Part shown: positions 26,114-34,482 of the stretch, one piece after another
How positions within the stretch are numbered: the first letter of the stretch is position 1
Layout: each line of letters begins with the position of its first letter
Assembly: GCA_938030895.1 (NCBI GenBank)
Contig: CALHIV010000003.1
Span: forward strand, 1 to 64,000
Source: an uncultured Nitrososphaerales archaeon
GTDB lineage: Archaea > Thermoproteota > Nitrososphaeria > Nitrososphaerales > Nitrosocaldaceae
Direction: 5' to 3'
Length of the DNA stretch: 64,000 bases
Notes under the pieces: model-generated
The model's database searches: none
Told to the model about the DNA's origin: nothing
What the model saw: only the letters and a program-made list of their open reading frames with translations
Position numbers and translations under genes: made by a program

Positions 26114-27229
26114 ATGCCATCTATAGTTGAGAGGGATGACTTTGGTGCCTTCTTTACGGTGTTGAGGGATATGGGTTATGAGATAGTGGGACCAAGGGTT
26201 AGGGACTCTGCAATAGTATACGATAGACTAGGGTCTGTCGATGATCTTCCTATAGGTATTACAGATCAGCAGGATAAGGGGTTTTACAGGTTAATGAAGA
26301 GGGATGATAGAGCATTATTTGGCTACACCGTTGGTCCACACTCATGGAAGATGTACCTCTTCCCTCCTCGCATACGTCTATTCACTGCAGAGATGCACGG
26401 CAATGGGTTGAGTATAGTTGGAGAGCACTACAATCCAAAAAAGTTAGCATTCATAGGGGTTAGGGCATGTGAGTTGCATGCTATACAGATACAGGATAGG
26501 ATATTCCTTAACGGTGCATTCAAGGACCCAGTATATGAGAGTCAGAGGAGGAATATATTCATACTTGCTGTGAACTGTACAGTATCAAGCAGTACATGCT
26601 TCTGTACATCCATGGGTACAGGGCCTAAGGTAGGCTCTGGCTATGATGTAGTGGTTACAGAGGTCCTAAAGCCTAGGCATCAATTCCTTGTTGATACTGC
26701 CACAGCAGTAGGTGATGAGGTTCTAAGCAAGGTAAGGCATAGGGAGGCTAGCATGGAGGAGGTTGAGCATGCGATGAGCATGGTTGAGGATAACGCAAAG
26801 GCAGTAAGCATGAAGAGAAGCATAGATACAGCAAACATAAAAGAGTTGTTGTACAACAGTTATGAGAGCAAGCGCTGGGATGATGTAGCAGAGAGATGCT
26901 TGGCATGTGCAAACTGCACAATGGTATGCCCAACATGCTTCTGTAGTACTGTTGAGGATGTTCTTGATCTGAAGGGTGAGCATGCAGAGAGGTGGAGGCT
27001 ATGGGACTCGTGCTTCAGTGATGAGTTCACATACATTCATAGTGGTAGTGTAAGAAGATCTACAGCAGCAAAGTACAGGCATTGGATAACCCATAAGCTT
27101 GCTTCATGGATAGACCAGTTCGGCACATCTGGCTGTGTTGGATGTGGTAGATGTATAACTTGGTGCCCCGTAGGTATAGATATAACTGAGGAGGTTAAGG
27201 CACTACAGCAATTAAATAAGGAAAGGTGA
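26114..27229 (+). CDS. hydB: [NiFe] hydrogenase group 3b, beta (iron-sulfur) subunit
   Basis: 371 residues. HydB passes electrons between the hydrogenase heterodimer and the NAD(P)H-binding HydG subunit in the cytosol. The C-terminal half has two 4Fe-4S motifs: 'CLACANCTMVCPTCFC' (about 257-272) and 'CVGCGRCITWCPVGID' (about 341-356). N-terminal blocks 'LPIGITDQQDKGFYRLMKRD' and 'AFIGVRACELHAIQIQD' match sulfhydrogenase/anaerobic sulfite reductase A-type proteins. First gene of the operon. Confidence 0.93.
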   Translation: MPSIVERDDFGAFFTVLRDMGYEIVGPRVRDSAIVYDRLGSVDDLPIGITDQQDKGFYRLMKRDDRALFGYTVGPHSWKMYLFPPRIRLFTAEMHGNGLSIVGEHYNPKKLAFIGVRACELHAIQIQDRIFLNGAFKDPVYESQRRNIFILAVNCTVSSSTCFCTSMGTGPKVGSGYDVVVTEVLKPRHQFLVDTATAVGDEVLSKVRHREASMEEVEHAMSMVEDNAKAVSMKRSIDTANIKELLYNSYESKRWDDVAERCLACANCTMVCPTCFCSTVEDVLDLKGEHAERWRLWDSCFSDEFTYIHSGSVRRSTAAKYRHWITHKLASWIDQFGTSGCVGCGRCITWCPVGIDITEEVKALQQLNKER

Positions 27230-27242
27230 GGCGCATGGTTGG

Positions 27243-27300
27243 TATAGATAGATAGATAGGTAAGTAGGTAGATAGATAGATAGGTAAGTAGGTAGGTAAG
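27243..27300. repeat. GATA/GTAG tetranucleotide tract before the CNB gene
   Basis: Imperfect tandem GATA and GGTAA units fill almost the whole 72-bp gap between hydB and the next start. The tract sits exactly where a ribosome-binding site would be and its length could affect spacing. Confidence 0.85.
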
Positions 27301-27301
27301 T

Positions 27302-27754
27302 ATGAGCATTGAGGAGAGTATAAGGATGCACTCATTCTTCAGCGATATAAGCACTGCGCATATGAGTAGTTTAGCATCGCATGCTCAACATCTAACTGTA
27401 GAGGCAGATAACTTCATATTCAGAGAAGGAGAGTATGCAGATGCATTCTACCTTATAACATATGGGAAGGTATCGCTTGAGTTATCAACGGCACATAGGG
27501 GAAGGATAATTATACAGACCATAGGTGAGGATGATGTACTCGGCATATCATGGCTCTTTCCTCCATATAGATGGCGTTTTGATGCTAGGACATTAACGCT
27601 AACGAGGCTTATCAGGATAGATGCTGCTCAGATGAGGAGGATGTGTGATGAGGATAACGCATTTGGCTACAAGGTTATTAGCAAGCTTGCAAGCATAGTG
27701 ATGAGACGCCTCCAAGCAGTAAGATTACAACTACTAGAGATGGAGGAGATGTGA
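27302..27754 (+). CDS. Cyclic-nucleotide-binding-domain protein in hydrogenase operon
   Basis: 150 residues forming a Crp-type beta-roll: 'FIFREGEYADAFYLITYGKV' (about 39-58), 'IIQTIGEDDVLGISWLFPP' where the phosphate cassette would be (RAS replaced), and a C-terminal helix ending 'RRLQAVRLQLLEMEEM'. No DNA-binding HTH follows, so it is not a full Crp/FNR regulator. Its place between hydB and hydG suggests a regulatory or structural partner of the enzyme. Such CNB proteins accompany other group 3b operons. Confidence 0.8.
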   Translation: MSIEESIRMHSFFSDISTAHMSSLASHAQHLTVEADNFIFREGEYADAFYLITYGKVSLELSTAHRGRIIIQTIGEDDVLGISWLFPPYRWRFDARTLTLTRLIRIDAAQMRRMCDEDNAFGYKVISKLASIVMRRLQAVRLQLLEMEEM

Positions 27755-27790
27755 TATGTTCTTATTGAGCTAAGCGGTAAATGGTGAGCC

Positions 27791-27843
27791 AAAATGCTCA
27801 TGAGGCATTTTAGATTAATGATAGTTTGTGGAGTGATGCTCCA
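27791..27843. promoter_or_regulatory. Two inverted repeats upstream of hydG
   Basis: AAAATGC-tcatgag-GCATTTT (27791-27811) is a 7-bp-arm inverted repeat, and TGGAG-tgatg-CTCCA (27829-27843) is a second hairpin or operator-like repeat. They lie in the 120-bp gap before hydG, the widest gap within the structural genes. Could be a processing site, attenuator or operator. Confidence 0.45.
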
Positions 27844-27874
27844 ATGGTAGATATTTGGAGTGAGGGCATGTAAC

Positions 27875-28723
27875 ATGGGGGCTGAGAACTATAATTGCAA
27901 TGACTGCAACAGTGTAAACCCTTACTTACCGAGAATCTACAAGGTCAAGAGGGTTAAGAGGGAGACTCATGATACGTTCACCATAGAGATATTTGCTGAT
28001 GGCTTCAGGTTCATGCCAGGACAATTCAATATGCTCTATGCATTAGTTGGAGAAGTACCAATCTCAATAAGCAGTGATCCTGCAGATGGTAAGGTTATAT
28101 CACATACGGTACGAAGGGTCGGGCATGTAACAACTGCATTGTGTAGTCTAAATGTAGGGAGTAGCATAGGAGTGAGGGGGCCATTCGGTAACCCATGGCC
28201 TATAAGGGAGCAGGAAGGTAACGATGTAGTTATTGTTGCTGGGGGATTAGGACTTGCACCGCTAAGACCACTGATCTATTACCTGCTCTCAAATAGGGGG
28301 AAGTATGGGAGGATATTCCTACTCTATGGTGCAAAGACACCCAAGGATATACTCTATAAGAACGAACTCTCAAGATGGAAGGCTAGGTTTGATATCGATG
28401 TTTATGTGACTGTGGATAGGGCAGATGGGAGATGGCATGGTAATGTTGGCGTTGTAACATCCCTCATCCCTAGAGTTCATACCGATCTAATGCATTCTTC
28501 AGCATTCATCTGTGGACCAGAGGTTATGATGCGCTTCGTTGCAAGGGAACTTATCAACCTAGGATTCAACGATGAGAGGATATTCATATCGATGGAGAGG
28601 AATATGAAGTGTGCCCTAGGCATATGTGGGCACTGTCAGTTTGGGCCAGAGTTCATATGCAAGGATGGACCAGTGTTAAGCTACAGTAGGGTAGCAAGGC
28701 TATTAAGTATAAAGGAGGTGTAA
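27875..28723 (+). CDS. hydG: [NiFe] hydrogenase group 3b, gamma (FAD/NAD(P)-binding) subunit
   Basis: About 282 residues of the ferredoxin-reductase fold. 'FMPGQFNMLYALVGEVPISI' binds FAD, 'VIVAGGLGLAPLRPLIYYLL' is the NAD(P) Gly motif, and the C-terminal 2Fe-2S cysteines are in 'CALGICGHCQFGPEFICKDG'. It links the enzyme to NAD(P)H. ATG at 27875 is preferred over an in-frame GTG at 27860. 6 bp from hydD. Confidence 0.94.
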   Translation: MGAENYNCNDCNSVNPYLPRIYKVKRVKRETHDTFTIEIFADGFRFMPGQFNMLYALVGEVPISISSDPADGKVISHTVRRVGHVTTALCSLNVGSSIGVRGPFGNPWPIREQEGNDVVIVAGGLGLAPLRPLIYYLLSNRGKYGRIFLLYGAKTPKDILYKNELSRWKARFDIDVYVTVDRADGRWHGNVGVVTSLIPRVHTDLMHSSAFICGPEVMMRFVARELINLGFNDERIFISMERNMKCALGICGHCQFGPEFICKDGPVLSYSRVARLLSIKEV

Positions 28724-28729
28724 GGCTAT

Positions 28730-29530
28730 ATGGGGAGTAACAGCAGTAGAAGGAGGAATGGTAGGATACCAAAGCTTGCTGTATGGAAGTTCGCATCATG
28801 CGATGGGTGCCAGTTGAGCCTTCTAGACCTTGAGGATGAGTTGCTTGAGCTTGCCGATAGGGTAGAGGTAGCATACTTCCTTGAGGCTTCAAGGGCTGTG
28901 ATCAAAGGACCATACGACATCTCCCTCGTTGAGGGCTCAATAACAACTCCAGACGACGCGAATAGGATAAAGAAGGTTAGGAGTGTATCAAGGTACCTGA
29001 TAAGCATAGGAGCATGTGCAACAGCAGGAGGGATACAGGCGTTAAGGAACTTCAAGGATGTCAAGGAGTTTGCAAGTATAGTGTATGCAAAACCAGAGTA
29101 CATAACAACGCTTGAGAGATCGACCCCTATATCTGAGCATGTCAAGGTTGATCTTGAGTTGCATGGCTGCCCGGTGAACAAGTATCATCTACTTGAGGCT
29201 ATATCATCCCTGCTCAATGGGAAGAGACCAAACATACCCTCCTATAGTGTATGTATGGAGTGCAAGAGGGCAGGGAATGTATGCATAATGGTTGCAGATG
29301 GCATACCATGTATGGGTCCTGTAACTAGGGCTGGATGCAATGCCATATGCCCATCATATCGTAGGGGATGCTACTCATGCTTCGGTCCAAGTGAGTCTGC
29401 AAACATAGCATCTTTGAGCAAGAGATTCATGGAGCTAGGGGTAGATAAGGGATCTATAGTGAGAATGTTCAGGATGTTCAATGCATATGCACAACAGTTC
29501 AAGGAGATAGAAAGGTTGGTAAGCATATAG
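28730..29530 (+). CDS. hydD: [NiFe] hydrogenase group 3b, small (delta) subunit
   Basis: 266 residues, with no Tat signal, so cytosolic. The proximal cluster is bound by '[19 protein letters not shown]', '[14 protein letters not shown]' and 'ELHGCPVNK'; further Cys ([32 protein letters not shown]) hold two more 4Fe-4S clusters. A strong RBS (AAGGAGGTG) precedes the ATG. The first ~12 residues are Ser/Arg/Asn-rich and likely disordered. Confidence 0.95.
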   Translation: MGSNSSRRRNGRIPKLAVWKFASCDGCQLSLLDLEDELLELADRVEVAYFLEASRAVIKGPYDISLVEGSITTPDDANRIKKVRSVSRYLISIGACATAGGIQALRNFKDVKEFASIVYAKPEYITTLERSTPISEHVKVDLELHGCPVNKYHLLEAISSLLNGKRPNIPSYSVCMECKRAGNVCIMVADGIPCMGPVTRAGCNAICPSYRRGCYSCFGPSESANIASLSKRFMELGVDKGSIVRMFRMFNAYAQQFKEIERLVSI

Positions 29531-29592
29531 ATATAGATATAGATATCAGGATGAGATTTATTATTAACTATGATCTGTAAGGGGTAGGGAAT

Positions 29593-31065
29593 ATGAAGGA
29601 AGGGGATCTTTATAAAAGGAGAGAGGAAAAGAGGGAGGAAAAGGAAGAAGGGAAGGTAAGGGAAGGTGCGAATGAAGGTAAGGATTATGACGTTGGTGAT
29701 GGTAGTAATAGTAATAGTAGTAATAGTAATAGTAATAGTAATAGTAATAGTAAGGCAGATGCTTATGATGATAGGAGCAAGGTTAGGAGGCTTAAGGTAG
29801 ATTACCTTGCCAGAGTAGAAGGCGAAGGGGCCATGTATATTAGGATAGTCGATGGCAAGGTTAGAGATGTTAAACTCAAGATATACGAACCTCCAAGGTT
29901 CTTTGAAGCATTCTTGATAGGTAGGAGGTTCTCTGAGGCTCCAGATATAACTGCTAGGATATGTGGTATATGCCCTGTAGCATACCAGATGAGTTCATCT
30001 TATGCAATGGAGTATGCTGCAAGGGTAAGGGTAGAGGGGATGATACGCCTACTAAGGCGCCTGATCTACTGTGGAGAGTGGATAGAGAGTCATGCACTCC
30101 ATCTCTTCATGCTCCATCTGCCAGACTTTCTTGGTTATGATAGCGCTATAGCGATGGCAAGGGATCATGGTGATATAGTTAGACAGGGGCTGAAGGTTAA
30201 GAAGGTTGGGAATAGGCTCATCTCACTCATTGCAGGGAGAGAGGTGCACCCAATCAATGTTAGGGTTGGGGGGTTCTATAGAGCAGTAAAGGAGGATGAG
30301 TTATATGCGATGCTAGATGAACTGGAGGATGCTAGGGATGTGATGATAAGTATGCTGAGATGGCTCTCTAAACTTAACTTCCCCGAGTTTGAGAGGGAGT
30401 ATGAGTTTGTATCATTAAGGCATGAGGATGAGTATCCTATACTGGAGGGGAGGATAGTATCCAGTAAGGGTTTGGATATAGAGGTTGAGGAGTTTGAAGA
30501 TCATATAGTTGAGGAGCAGATAGAGTACTCGAATGCACTCCATGCAAGGCTGAAGGGGAGAGGCTCATACATCGTCGGGCCGATGGCTAGATACAACCTG
30601 AACTATGATAGACTAAACCCGATGGTTAAGAGCATAACAAGGGAGGTAGGATTGGAGCATCCATGTAGCAATCCATTCAAGAGCATACTGGTTAGAGGTG
30701 TAGAGATACTCTATGCCATAGTCGAGGCTATTACACTCATCAAGAGATACAAGATGCCAAGTGAGTCATTCATAGATGTTAGTCCAAGGAGTGCAGTAGG
30801 GTATGGGTGTACAGAGGCCCCAAGGGGTATCCTCTACCATAGATACAGCATAGATGGCGATGGTATTATAACAGATGCAAAGATAGTGCCTCCAACATCG
30901 CAGAATCAGAAGAGTATAGAGGAGGATCTGTACCACCTTGCAGGTAGGTATGCAAACCTTCCAGATGACGAACTTGTATGGAGGTGTGAACAGGCAATAC
31001 GCAACTATGATCCATGCATATCCTGTGCAACACACTTCCTCAAAGCAAAGATAGAGAGACTATGA
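29593..31065 (+). CDS. hydA: [NiFe] hydrogenase group 3b, large (alpha) catalytic subunit
   Basis: 490 residues. Ni ligands: '[15 protein letters not shown]' (L1, about residues 122-136) and '[10 protein letters not shown]' (L2) with an 8-residue tail after the His that would be cleaved by the protease. '[12 protein letters not shown]' begins the core at about residue 76. The first ~70 residues are an unusual Glu/Lys-rich and then Asn/Ser-repeat extension coded by AGTAAT repeats, absent from relatives. Together with HydB/G/D it should interconvert H2 and NAD(P)H. Confidence 0.96.
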   Translation: MKEGDLYKRREEKREEKEEGKVREGANEGKDYDVGDGSNSNSSNSNSNSNSNSKADAYDDRSKVRRLKVDYLARVEGEGAMYIRIVDGKVRDVKLKIYEPPRFFEAFLIGRRFSEAPDITARICGICPVAYQMSSSYAMEYAARVRVEGMIRLLRRLIYCGEWIESHALHLFMLHLPDFLGYDSAIAMARDHGDIVRQGLKVKKVGNRLISLIAGREVHPINVRVGGFYRAVKEDELYAMLDELEDARDVMISMLRWLSKLNFPEFEREYEFVSLRHEDEYPILEGRIVSSKGLDIEVEEFEDHIVEEQIEYSNALHARLKGRGSYIVGPMARYNLNYDRLNPMVKSITREVGLEHPCSNPFKSILVRGVEILYAIVEAITLIKRYKMPSESFIDVSPRSAVGYGCTEAPRGILYHRYSIDGDGIITDAKIVPPTSQNQKSIEEDLYHLAGRYANLPDDELVWRCEQAIRNYDPCISCATHFLKAKIERL

Positions 31066-31128
31066 TGGAGATATCTGTATTTGGATACTATCGCTATTGC
31101 ACGATAGAATTAGGAAGGAGGATGGTAG

Positions 31129-31623
31129 ATGGGTATGGTGAGGGGGAGTAGGAAGAGCATACTTGTAGTTGGTATGGGTAATGAGTACAGGAGAGATGAT
31201 GGGATAGGCGTGGTGGTTGCTAGGCATCTGAAGAGTATAGTTGGTAGGAGCGATGATGTTGATATAGTAGAGGCCGTTGATGCATCCAACATAATAGATA
31301 TGATGGAGATGGGATACAAGAAGATTATAATAGTAGATGCATTGCCCTTTAATACTGTAGGGGAGGTGTACAGGTTTAGGAAGGGGTCACTGCTTAACAT
31401 GAACAGTCATCTTATACATCCATCGTCAACACATGCAATGGATATAATTGAGGCTGTTAGGCTTGCTGAGACGTTGGGTATAGCAAATGACATCGATGTG
31501 GTTATACTTGGTGTAGGGAGCAAGGACTTTGGTATTGGTAAAGGACTATCTAAAGAATTAGAGGAGAGGATGGAGATGGTGGTTGGGGAGGTTATTAAAG
31601 AGATGAATGCCATGGGTGAGTGA
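31129..31623 (+). CDS. Hydrogenase maturation endopeptidase (HycI/HyaD family)
   Basis: 164 residues. Cleaves the C-terminal tail of the large subunit after Ni insertion. 'VVGMGNEYRRDDGIGVVVAR' bears the first metal-binding acidic residue, 'EAVDASNIIDMM' the second, and 'HPSSTHAMDIIEAV' the histidine. 'IIIVDALPF' completes the family pattern. It follows hydA with a good RBS (AGGAAGGAGG) and matches the predicted 8-residue tail substrate. Confidence 0.92.
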   Translation: MGMVRGSRKSILVVGMGNEYRRDDGIGVVVARHLKSIVGRSDDVDIVEAVDASNIIDMMEMGYKKIIIVDALPFNTVGEVYRFRKGSLLNMNSHLIHPSSTHAMDIIEAVRLAETLGIANDIDVVILGVGSKDFGIGKGLSKELEERMEMVVGEVIKEMNAMGE

Positions 31624-31629
31624 TGATCG

Positions 31630-31893
31630 ATGCATGAACTTGCACTAATCAAGGATATAATTGCAAGGCTAGAGGTTATTGCTGCTGAGAATAATGCTAA
31701 GAGGATAAGGAGTATAAGGCTGAGGTTTGGAGCCTTGACCCATACACCTGTAGAGATATTCAAGGAACAGTTCGTGACGATGGCTGAGGGCAAGAGTATA
31801 CTTCATAACACATCAATAGAGGTAGAGGTTGCAGATGAGATAGATGATAATGCACAGAGCATAATCCTTGAGAGTGTAGAACTGGAGCAGTGA
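31630..31893 (+). CDS. hypA: HypA-like nickel chaperone lacking the zinc domain
   Basis: 87 residues versus about 113-140 for HypA. The Ni-binding N-terminus 'MHELALIKDIIARLEVIAAE' and 'KRIRSIRLRFGALTHTPVEI' are clear, but the C-terminal zinc ribbon (two CxxC pairs) is absent: it ends 'SIILESVELEQ' without any cysteine. The region after the stop has no Cys-coding continuation in any frame, so this is not a simple frameshift. HypA delivers Ni to the large subunit with HypB; hypB is not nearby. Confidence 0.85.
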   Translation: MHELALIKDIIARLEVIAAENNAKRIRSIRLRFGALTHTPVEIFKEQFVTMAEGKSILHNTSIEVEVADEIDDNAQSIILESVELEQ

Positions 31894-31943
31894 TATGATC
31901 AACATTAATTAAATCATCTATATAATAGATGAGATGGTGCATC

Positions 31944-32153
31944 ATGTGTATCTCATTCCCAGCACGGGTAATCCGTATCTCTGAAGATGGTATGAGAGCA
32001 GAGGTAGAGAGCATGATAGATGGTAGCATTATAGATGTTATACTCTTCACACCAGATGCAAAGGTAGGGGATTACATAGTTGTGCATTCTGGCATAGGGG
32101 TGAGGGTAGTGAGCAAGGATCATGCCATCTCTATATGCTCAATCTTCGAGTAG
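31944..32153 (+). CDS. hypC: Hydrogenase assembly chaperone HypC (copy 1)
   Basis: 69 residues. HypC needs Cys at position 2; the ATG at 31944 gives 'MCISFPARVIRISEDG', so it is chosen over the upstream ATG at 31929. 'VGDYIVVHSGIGVRVVS' completes the OB-fold. It carries the Fe(CN)2CO group with HypD to the large subunit. A second copy is at 34156. Confidence 0.92.
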   Translation: MCISFPARVIRISEDGMRAEVESMIDGSIIDVILFTPDAKVGDYIVVHSGIGVRVVSKDHAISICSIFE

Positions 32154-32200
32154 ATTATATGATGTAGATGATGGTCTATCTATGGGGATGATAATAGGGT

Positions 32201-33238
32201 ATGGATAGGATAACTCTTATGCACGGGGCCGGGGGGAGCCTTATGCATAGCCTCATCCGGAACCATATACTCAAGGTACTCAAGCCATACATGGAGTTCG
32301 AGGTTCCTCTAACAGCGCTAGATGATGCTGGTGTATGTAATGGTATAGTCTTCACAACAGACTCTTACACAGTTAAACCGTTATTCTTCAATGGGGGTGA
32401 TATTGGGAGGTTATCTGTATCTGGCACTGTCAATGATATAGCATGTATAGGCGGTAAGCCTCTAGCCCTATCTCTAGCACTGATAATGGAAGAGGGCTTC
32501 CCTATAGATGATCTCGATAGGATACTTGCAAGTATAGAGCATACTTGCAAGGAGGCTGGTGTGGATATACTGAGTGGTGATACCAAGGTAGTTGAGCGAG
32601 GCTCCCTTGATAGGTTGATGATCAACACTTCTGGAATCGGTGTAAGGAACCCACTACTCGATGCTAACCTTAAGCATGTGAGGAGGAGTATAAGATGGCT
32701 TCTAGACTCTAATATAAGGGCTGGGGACAAGATAATAGTCTCTGGTAGTATAGCAGACCATGGCATGGCTGTGCTCTCAGCGAGGGAGGGTTATGGGTTC
32801 ACCAGCAGTATATGCTCAGATGTACGCCCATTGAATAGGCTGATAGATAAGGCGCTAGAAGCAGGCGGGGTTGTATGCATCAAAGATCCTACAAGGGGAG
32901 GTCTAGCAGATCTACTCAATGAATGGGCAGAAAAGTCGCATGTTGGGATAATGGTGTATGAGGATAGAATACCCATAAAGGAGAGTGTAAGGGCAGCAGC
33001 ATCGTTCCTAGGCATAGATCCACTAGAGGTTGGTAATGAGGGCAAGGTATGTATTGCAACGGTACCAGATAGGGCTGCGCATGTACTTGAAGCGATAAGG
33101 GAGTGTGATGAGGGTAGGGATGCTGAGATTATAGGAGAAGCGACGGATCAGTTCGATGTTGTTGCAATGAGGACGATAGTTGGGGGTACAAGGGTAGTGG
33201 TGAAGCCATCAGGGGACCCTGTACCAAGGATATGCTGA
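32201..33238 (+). CDS. hypE: Carbamoyl-dehydratase HypE
   Basis: 345 residues, AIR synthase-like fold. It dehydrates the HypF-made thiocarboxamide to thiocyanate. 'MHGAGGSLMHSLIRNHI' (N-terminus), 'TALDDAGVCNGIVFTTDSY' (metal/ATP loop), 'DPTRGGLADLLNEWA' and the essential C-terminal cysteine in 'SGDPVPRIC' are all present. Its partner HypF is encoded on the opposite strand at 23394. Confidence 0.96.
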   Translation: MDRITLMHGAGGSLMHSLIRNHILKVLKPYMEFEVPLTALDDAGVCNGIVFTTDSYTVKPLFFNGGDIGRLSVSGTVNDIACIGGKPLALSLALIMEEGFPIDDLDRILASIEHTCKEAGVDILSGDTKVVERGSLDRLMINTSGIGVRNPLLDANLKHVRRSIRWLLDSNIRAGDKIIVSGSIADHGMAVLSAREGYGFTSSICSDVRPLNRLIDKALEAGGVVCIKDPTRGGLADLLNEWAEKSHVGIMVYEDRIPIKESVRAAASFLGIDPLEVGNEGKVCIATVPDRAAHVLEAIRECDEGRDAEIIGEATDQFDVVAMRTIVGGTRVVVKPSGDPVPRIC

Positions 33239-33310
33239 GCAGTTCATCGTAACGCTAATACATCAAGTAGGTTAATTCAACTACAGCATAATGCTAGAGG
33301 TGTTAGATCC

Positions 33311-33556
33311 ATGTTCAAGGCGCCATCTGAGGATGATGTGATCAGGCTGGTATGTATGGTATGCAACTACACCATGGATGTGCCTATGCATCATGACAAG
33401 CACATGCAATGGGTACTCGAGGGCATATTCAGAAAGAGGGAGTATCTTGTATGCACTGTATGTGGACTCAAGGTCGATCCTCCTCTACACTGTGGTAAGC
33501 CGATGCTCTACAGCATAAGTAGATACAGGGATGTTAGGGAGAGGCATGGCAACTAA
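33311..33556 (+). CDS. Small protein with duplicated zinc-knuckle motif
   Basis: 81 residues with two copies of the same 18-residue pattern: 'CMVCNYTMDVPMHHDKHM' (about 15-32) and 'CTVCGLKVDPPLHCGKPM' (about 48-65), i.e. C-x2-C-x8-H-(H/C)-x3-M. These could bind two zincs or one between them. No known family recognised with certainty. Its place between hypE and hypD makes a maturation role likely, possibly supplying the metal-binding part missing from the local HypA (inference). Confidence 0.7.
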   Translation: MFKAPSEDDVIRLVCMVCNYTMDVPMHHDKHMQWVLEGIFRKREYLVCTVCGLKVDPPLHCGKPMLYSISRYRDVRERHGN

Positions 33557-33570
33557 CATGGTGTTAACAT

Positions 33571-33906
33571 ATGAGTACGCATGGGTGGCATATGATGTTC
33601 GCAAAGTATATGATGGATGTTGCAGTTGACTGCATCAGGAGAGGCAGGTATGTTGCATCTGCATACGCACTCCTTGTTGTATTTGAGGAGATCATAGATG
33701 CATACTCAGCAGAGGATGGTAAACACTTCCATGAGGAGTACCTTGCAGATGCTTGGAAGGCTAGGCTTGAATGGATGAAGAGTAGTGGCCTGCTAGATCT
33801 ATGGGAGAGGCTAGTGTATTTATGTAGTAGAGTCGTTGGGGGAAGGGATGAAGAGGTAGAGGATATGCTTAGACTGGTCAGGGGCCTCATGGATGGAGAT
33901 GCATGA
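33571..33906 (+). CDS. Unknown helical protein in hyp cluster
   Basis: 111 residues, almost entirely helical: 'AVDCIRRGRYVASAYALLVV' then 'FEEIIDAYSAEDGKHFHEEY' and two more helices. The first two helices recall HEPN-type bundles but the RNase motif (Rx4-6H) is not seen. A second start at 33592 (ATGATG after GGGTGG) would remove 7 residues. It follows the zinc-knuckle gene by 14 bp and is followed by a microsatellite. No family assigned. Confidence 0.65.
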   Translation: MSTHGWHMMFAKYMMDVAVDCIRRGRYVASAYALLVVFEEIIDAYSAEDGKHFHEEYLADAWKARLEWMKSSGLLDLWERLVYLCSRVVGGRDEEVEDMLRLVRGLMDGDA

Positions 33907-33932
33907 TTAGCACCTTGATTAGCCTCTAGACG

Positions 33933-34074
33933 GATAGGTGGATGGATAGGTGGATAGATGGATGGATAGGTGGATAGAAGGATGGATAGATGGATGGATG
34001 GATGGATAGAAATAGAGATAGAGATGGATGGATAGATAGATAGGTGAGTGAGTGGGTGGATAGATAGATAGATG
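33933..34074. repeat. GGATA/GGTGGATA simple repeat tract
   Basis: About 140 bp of imperfect GGAT, GGATA, GATA and GGTGGATA units fills the gap before hypC copy 2. Frames through it give only repetitive peptides, so it is not a gene, and the units have no spacer structure, so it is not a CRISPR array. Confidence 0.9.
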
Positions 34075-34123
34075 TATGCCATCCATAAACGTGAACACGT
34101 CTCACTAGAGACTGTTCATACAA

Positions 34124-34134
34124 ATTATTTATAC
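34124..34134 (+). promoter_or_regulatory. TATA box of hypC2-hypD operon
   Basis: ATTATTTATAC lies 22-32 bp before the hypC2 ATG (34156). It marks a new transcription unit after the repeat tract, and supports starting the gene at 34156 rather than at 34072. Confidence 0.65.
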
Positions 34135-34155
34135 AAGGATATTGTTACCTATAGT

Positions 34156-34482
34156 ATGTGTCTAGCTTTCCCTGGTATTGTACTAAGTATAGATGGTGAT
34201 TATGCTAAGGTTGACTTTGGGGCTGGCGTGGTTAGGGATGATATAAATATAGCAGAAGTTAGAGGCGTTAATGTTGGGGACTATGTTCTTGTACATGCTG
34301 GTTATGCCATACAGGTACTTGATCTTGAGGAGGCATACAATGCGATAAGGTACTGGGAGGAGAACCTTGTATGGAAGTGTGAGAGATGTTCTATAGCATA
34401 TGAGTGCCCTCTAGGCTCAATAGCGACTGCACGCAAGGGTATAAGCTTAGGAGGGGATGGTAAGAGGGGTCATGAATCATGA
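34156..34482 (+). CDS. hypC: HypC copy 2 with Cys-rich C-terminal extension
   Basis: 108 residues. Starts 'MCLAFPGIVLSIDGD', with the essential Cys2, and contains 'VGDYVLVHAGYAIQVLD'; HypC normally ends soon after. Here about 35 more residues follow with 'WKCERCSIAYECPLG', a possible three-cysteine metal site. It overlaps hypD by 4 bp (ATGA). HypC and HypD form the complex that builds Fe(CN)2CO, so this is likely the HypD partner and the 31944 copy may serve delivery to HydA (inference). Confidence 0.9.
   Translation: MCLAFPGIVLSIDGDYAKVDFGAGVVRDDINIAEVRGVNVGDYVLVHAGYAIQVLDLEEAYNAIRYWEENLVWKCERCSIAYECPLGSIATARKGISLGGDGKRGHES

Noticed and set aside
31894-31943. Frameshifted zinc ribbon of HypA downstream of its stop
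   Set aside because: No frame in this gap encodes CxxC pairs before HypC begins.
33933-34074. Possible CRISPR array
   Set aside because: Units are 4-8 bp with no unique spacers of constant length; a simple repeat.
33564-34082. 172-codon frame through the GGATA repeat
   Set aside because: Most of it is repeated Ser/Ile/His/Pro from the microsatellite; no folded domain.
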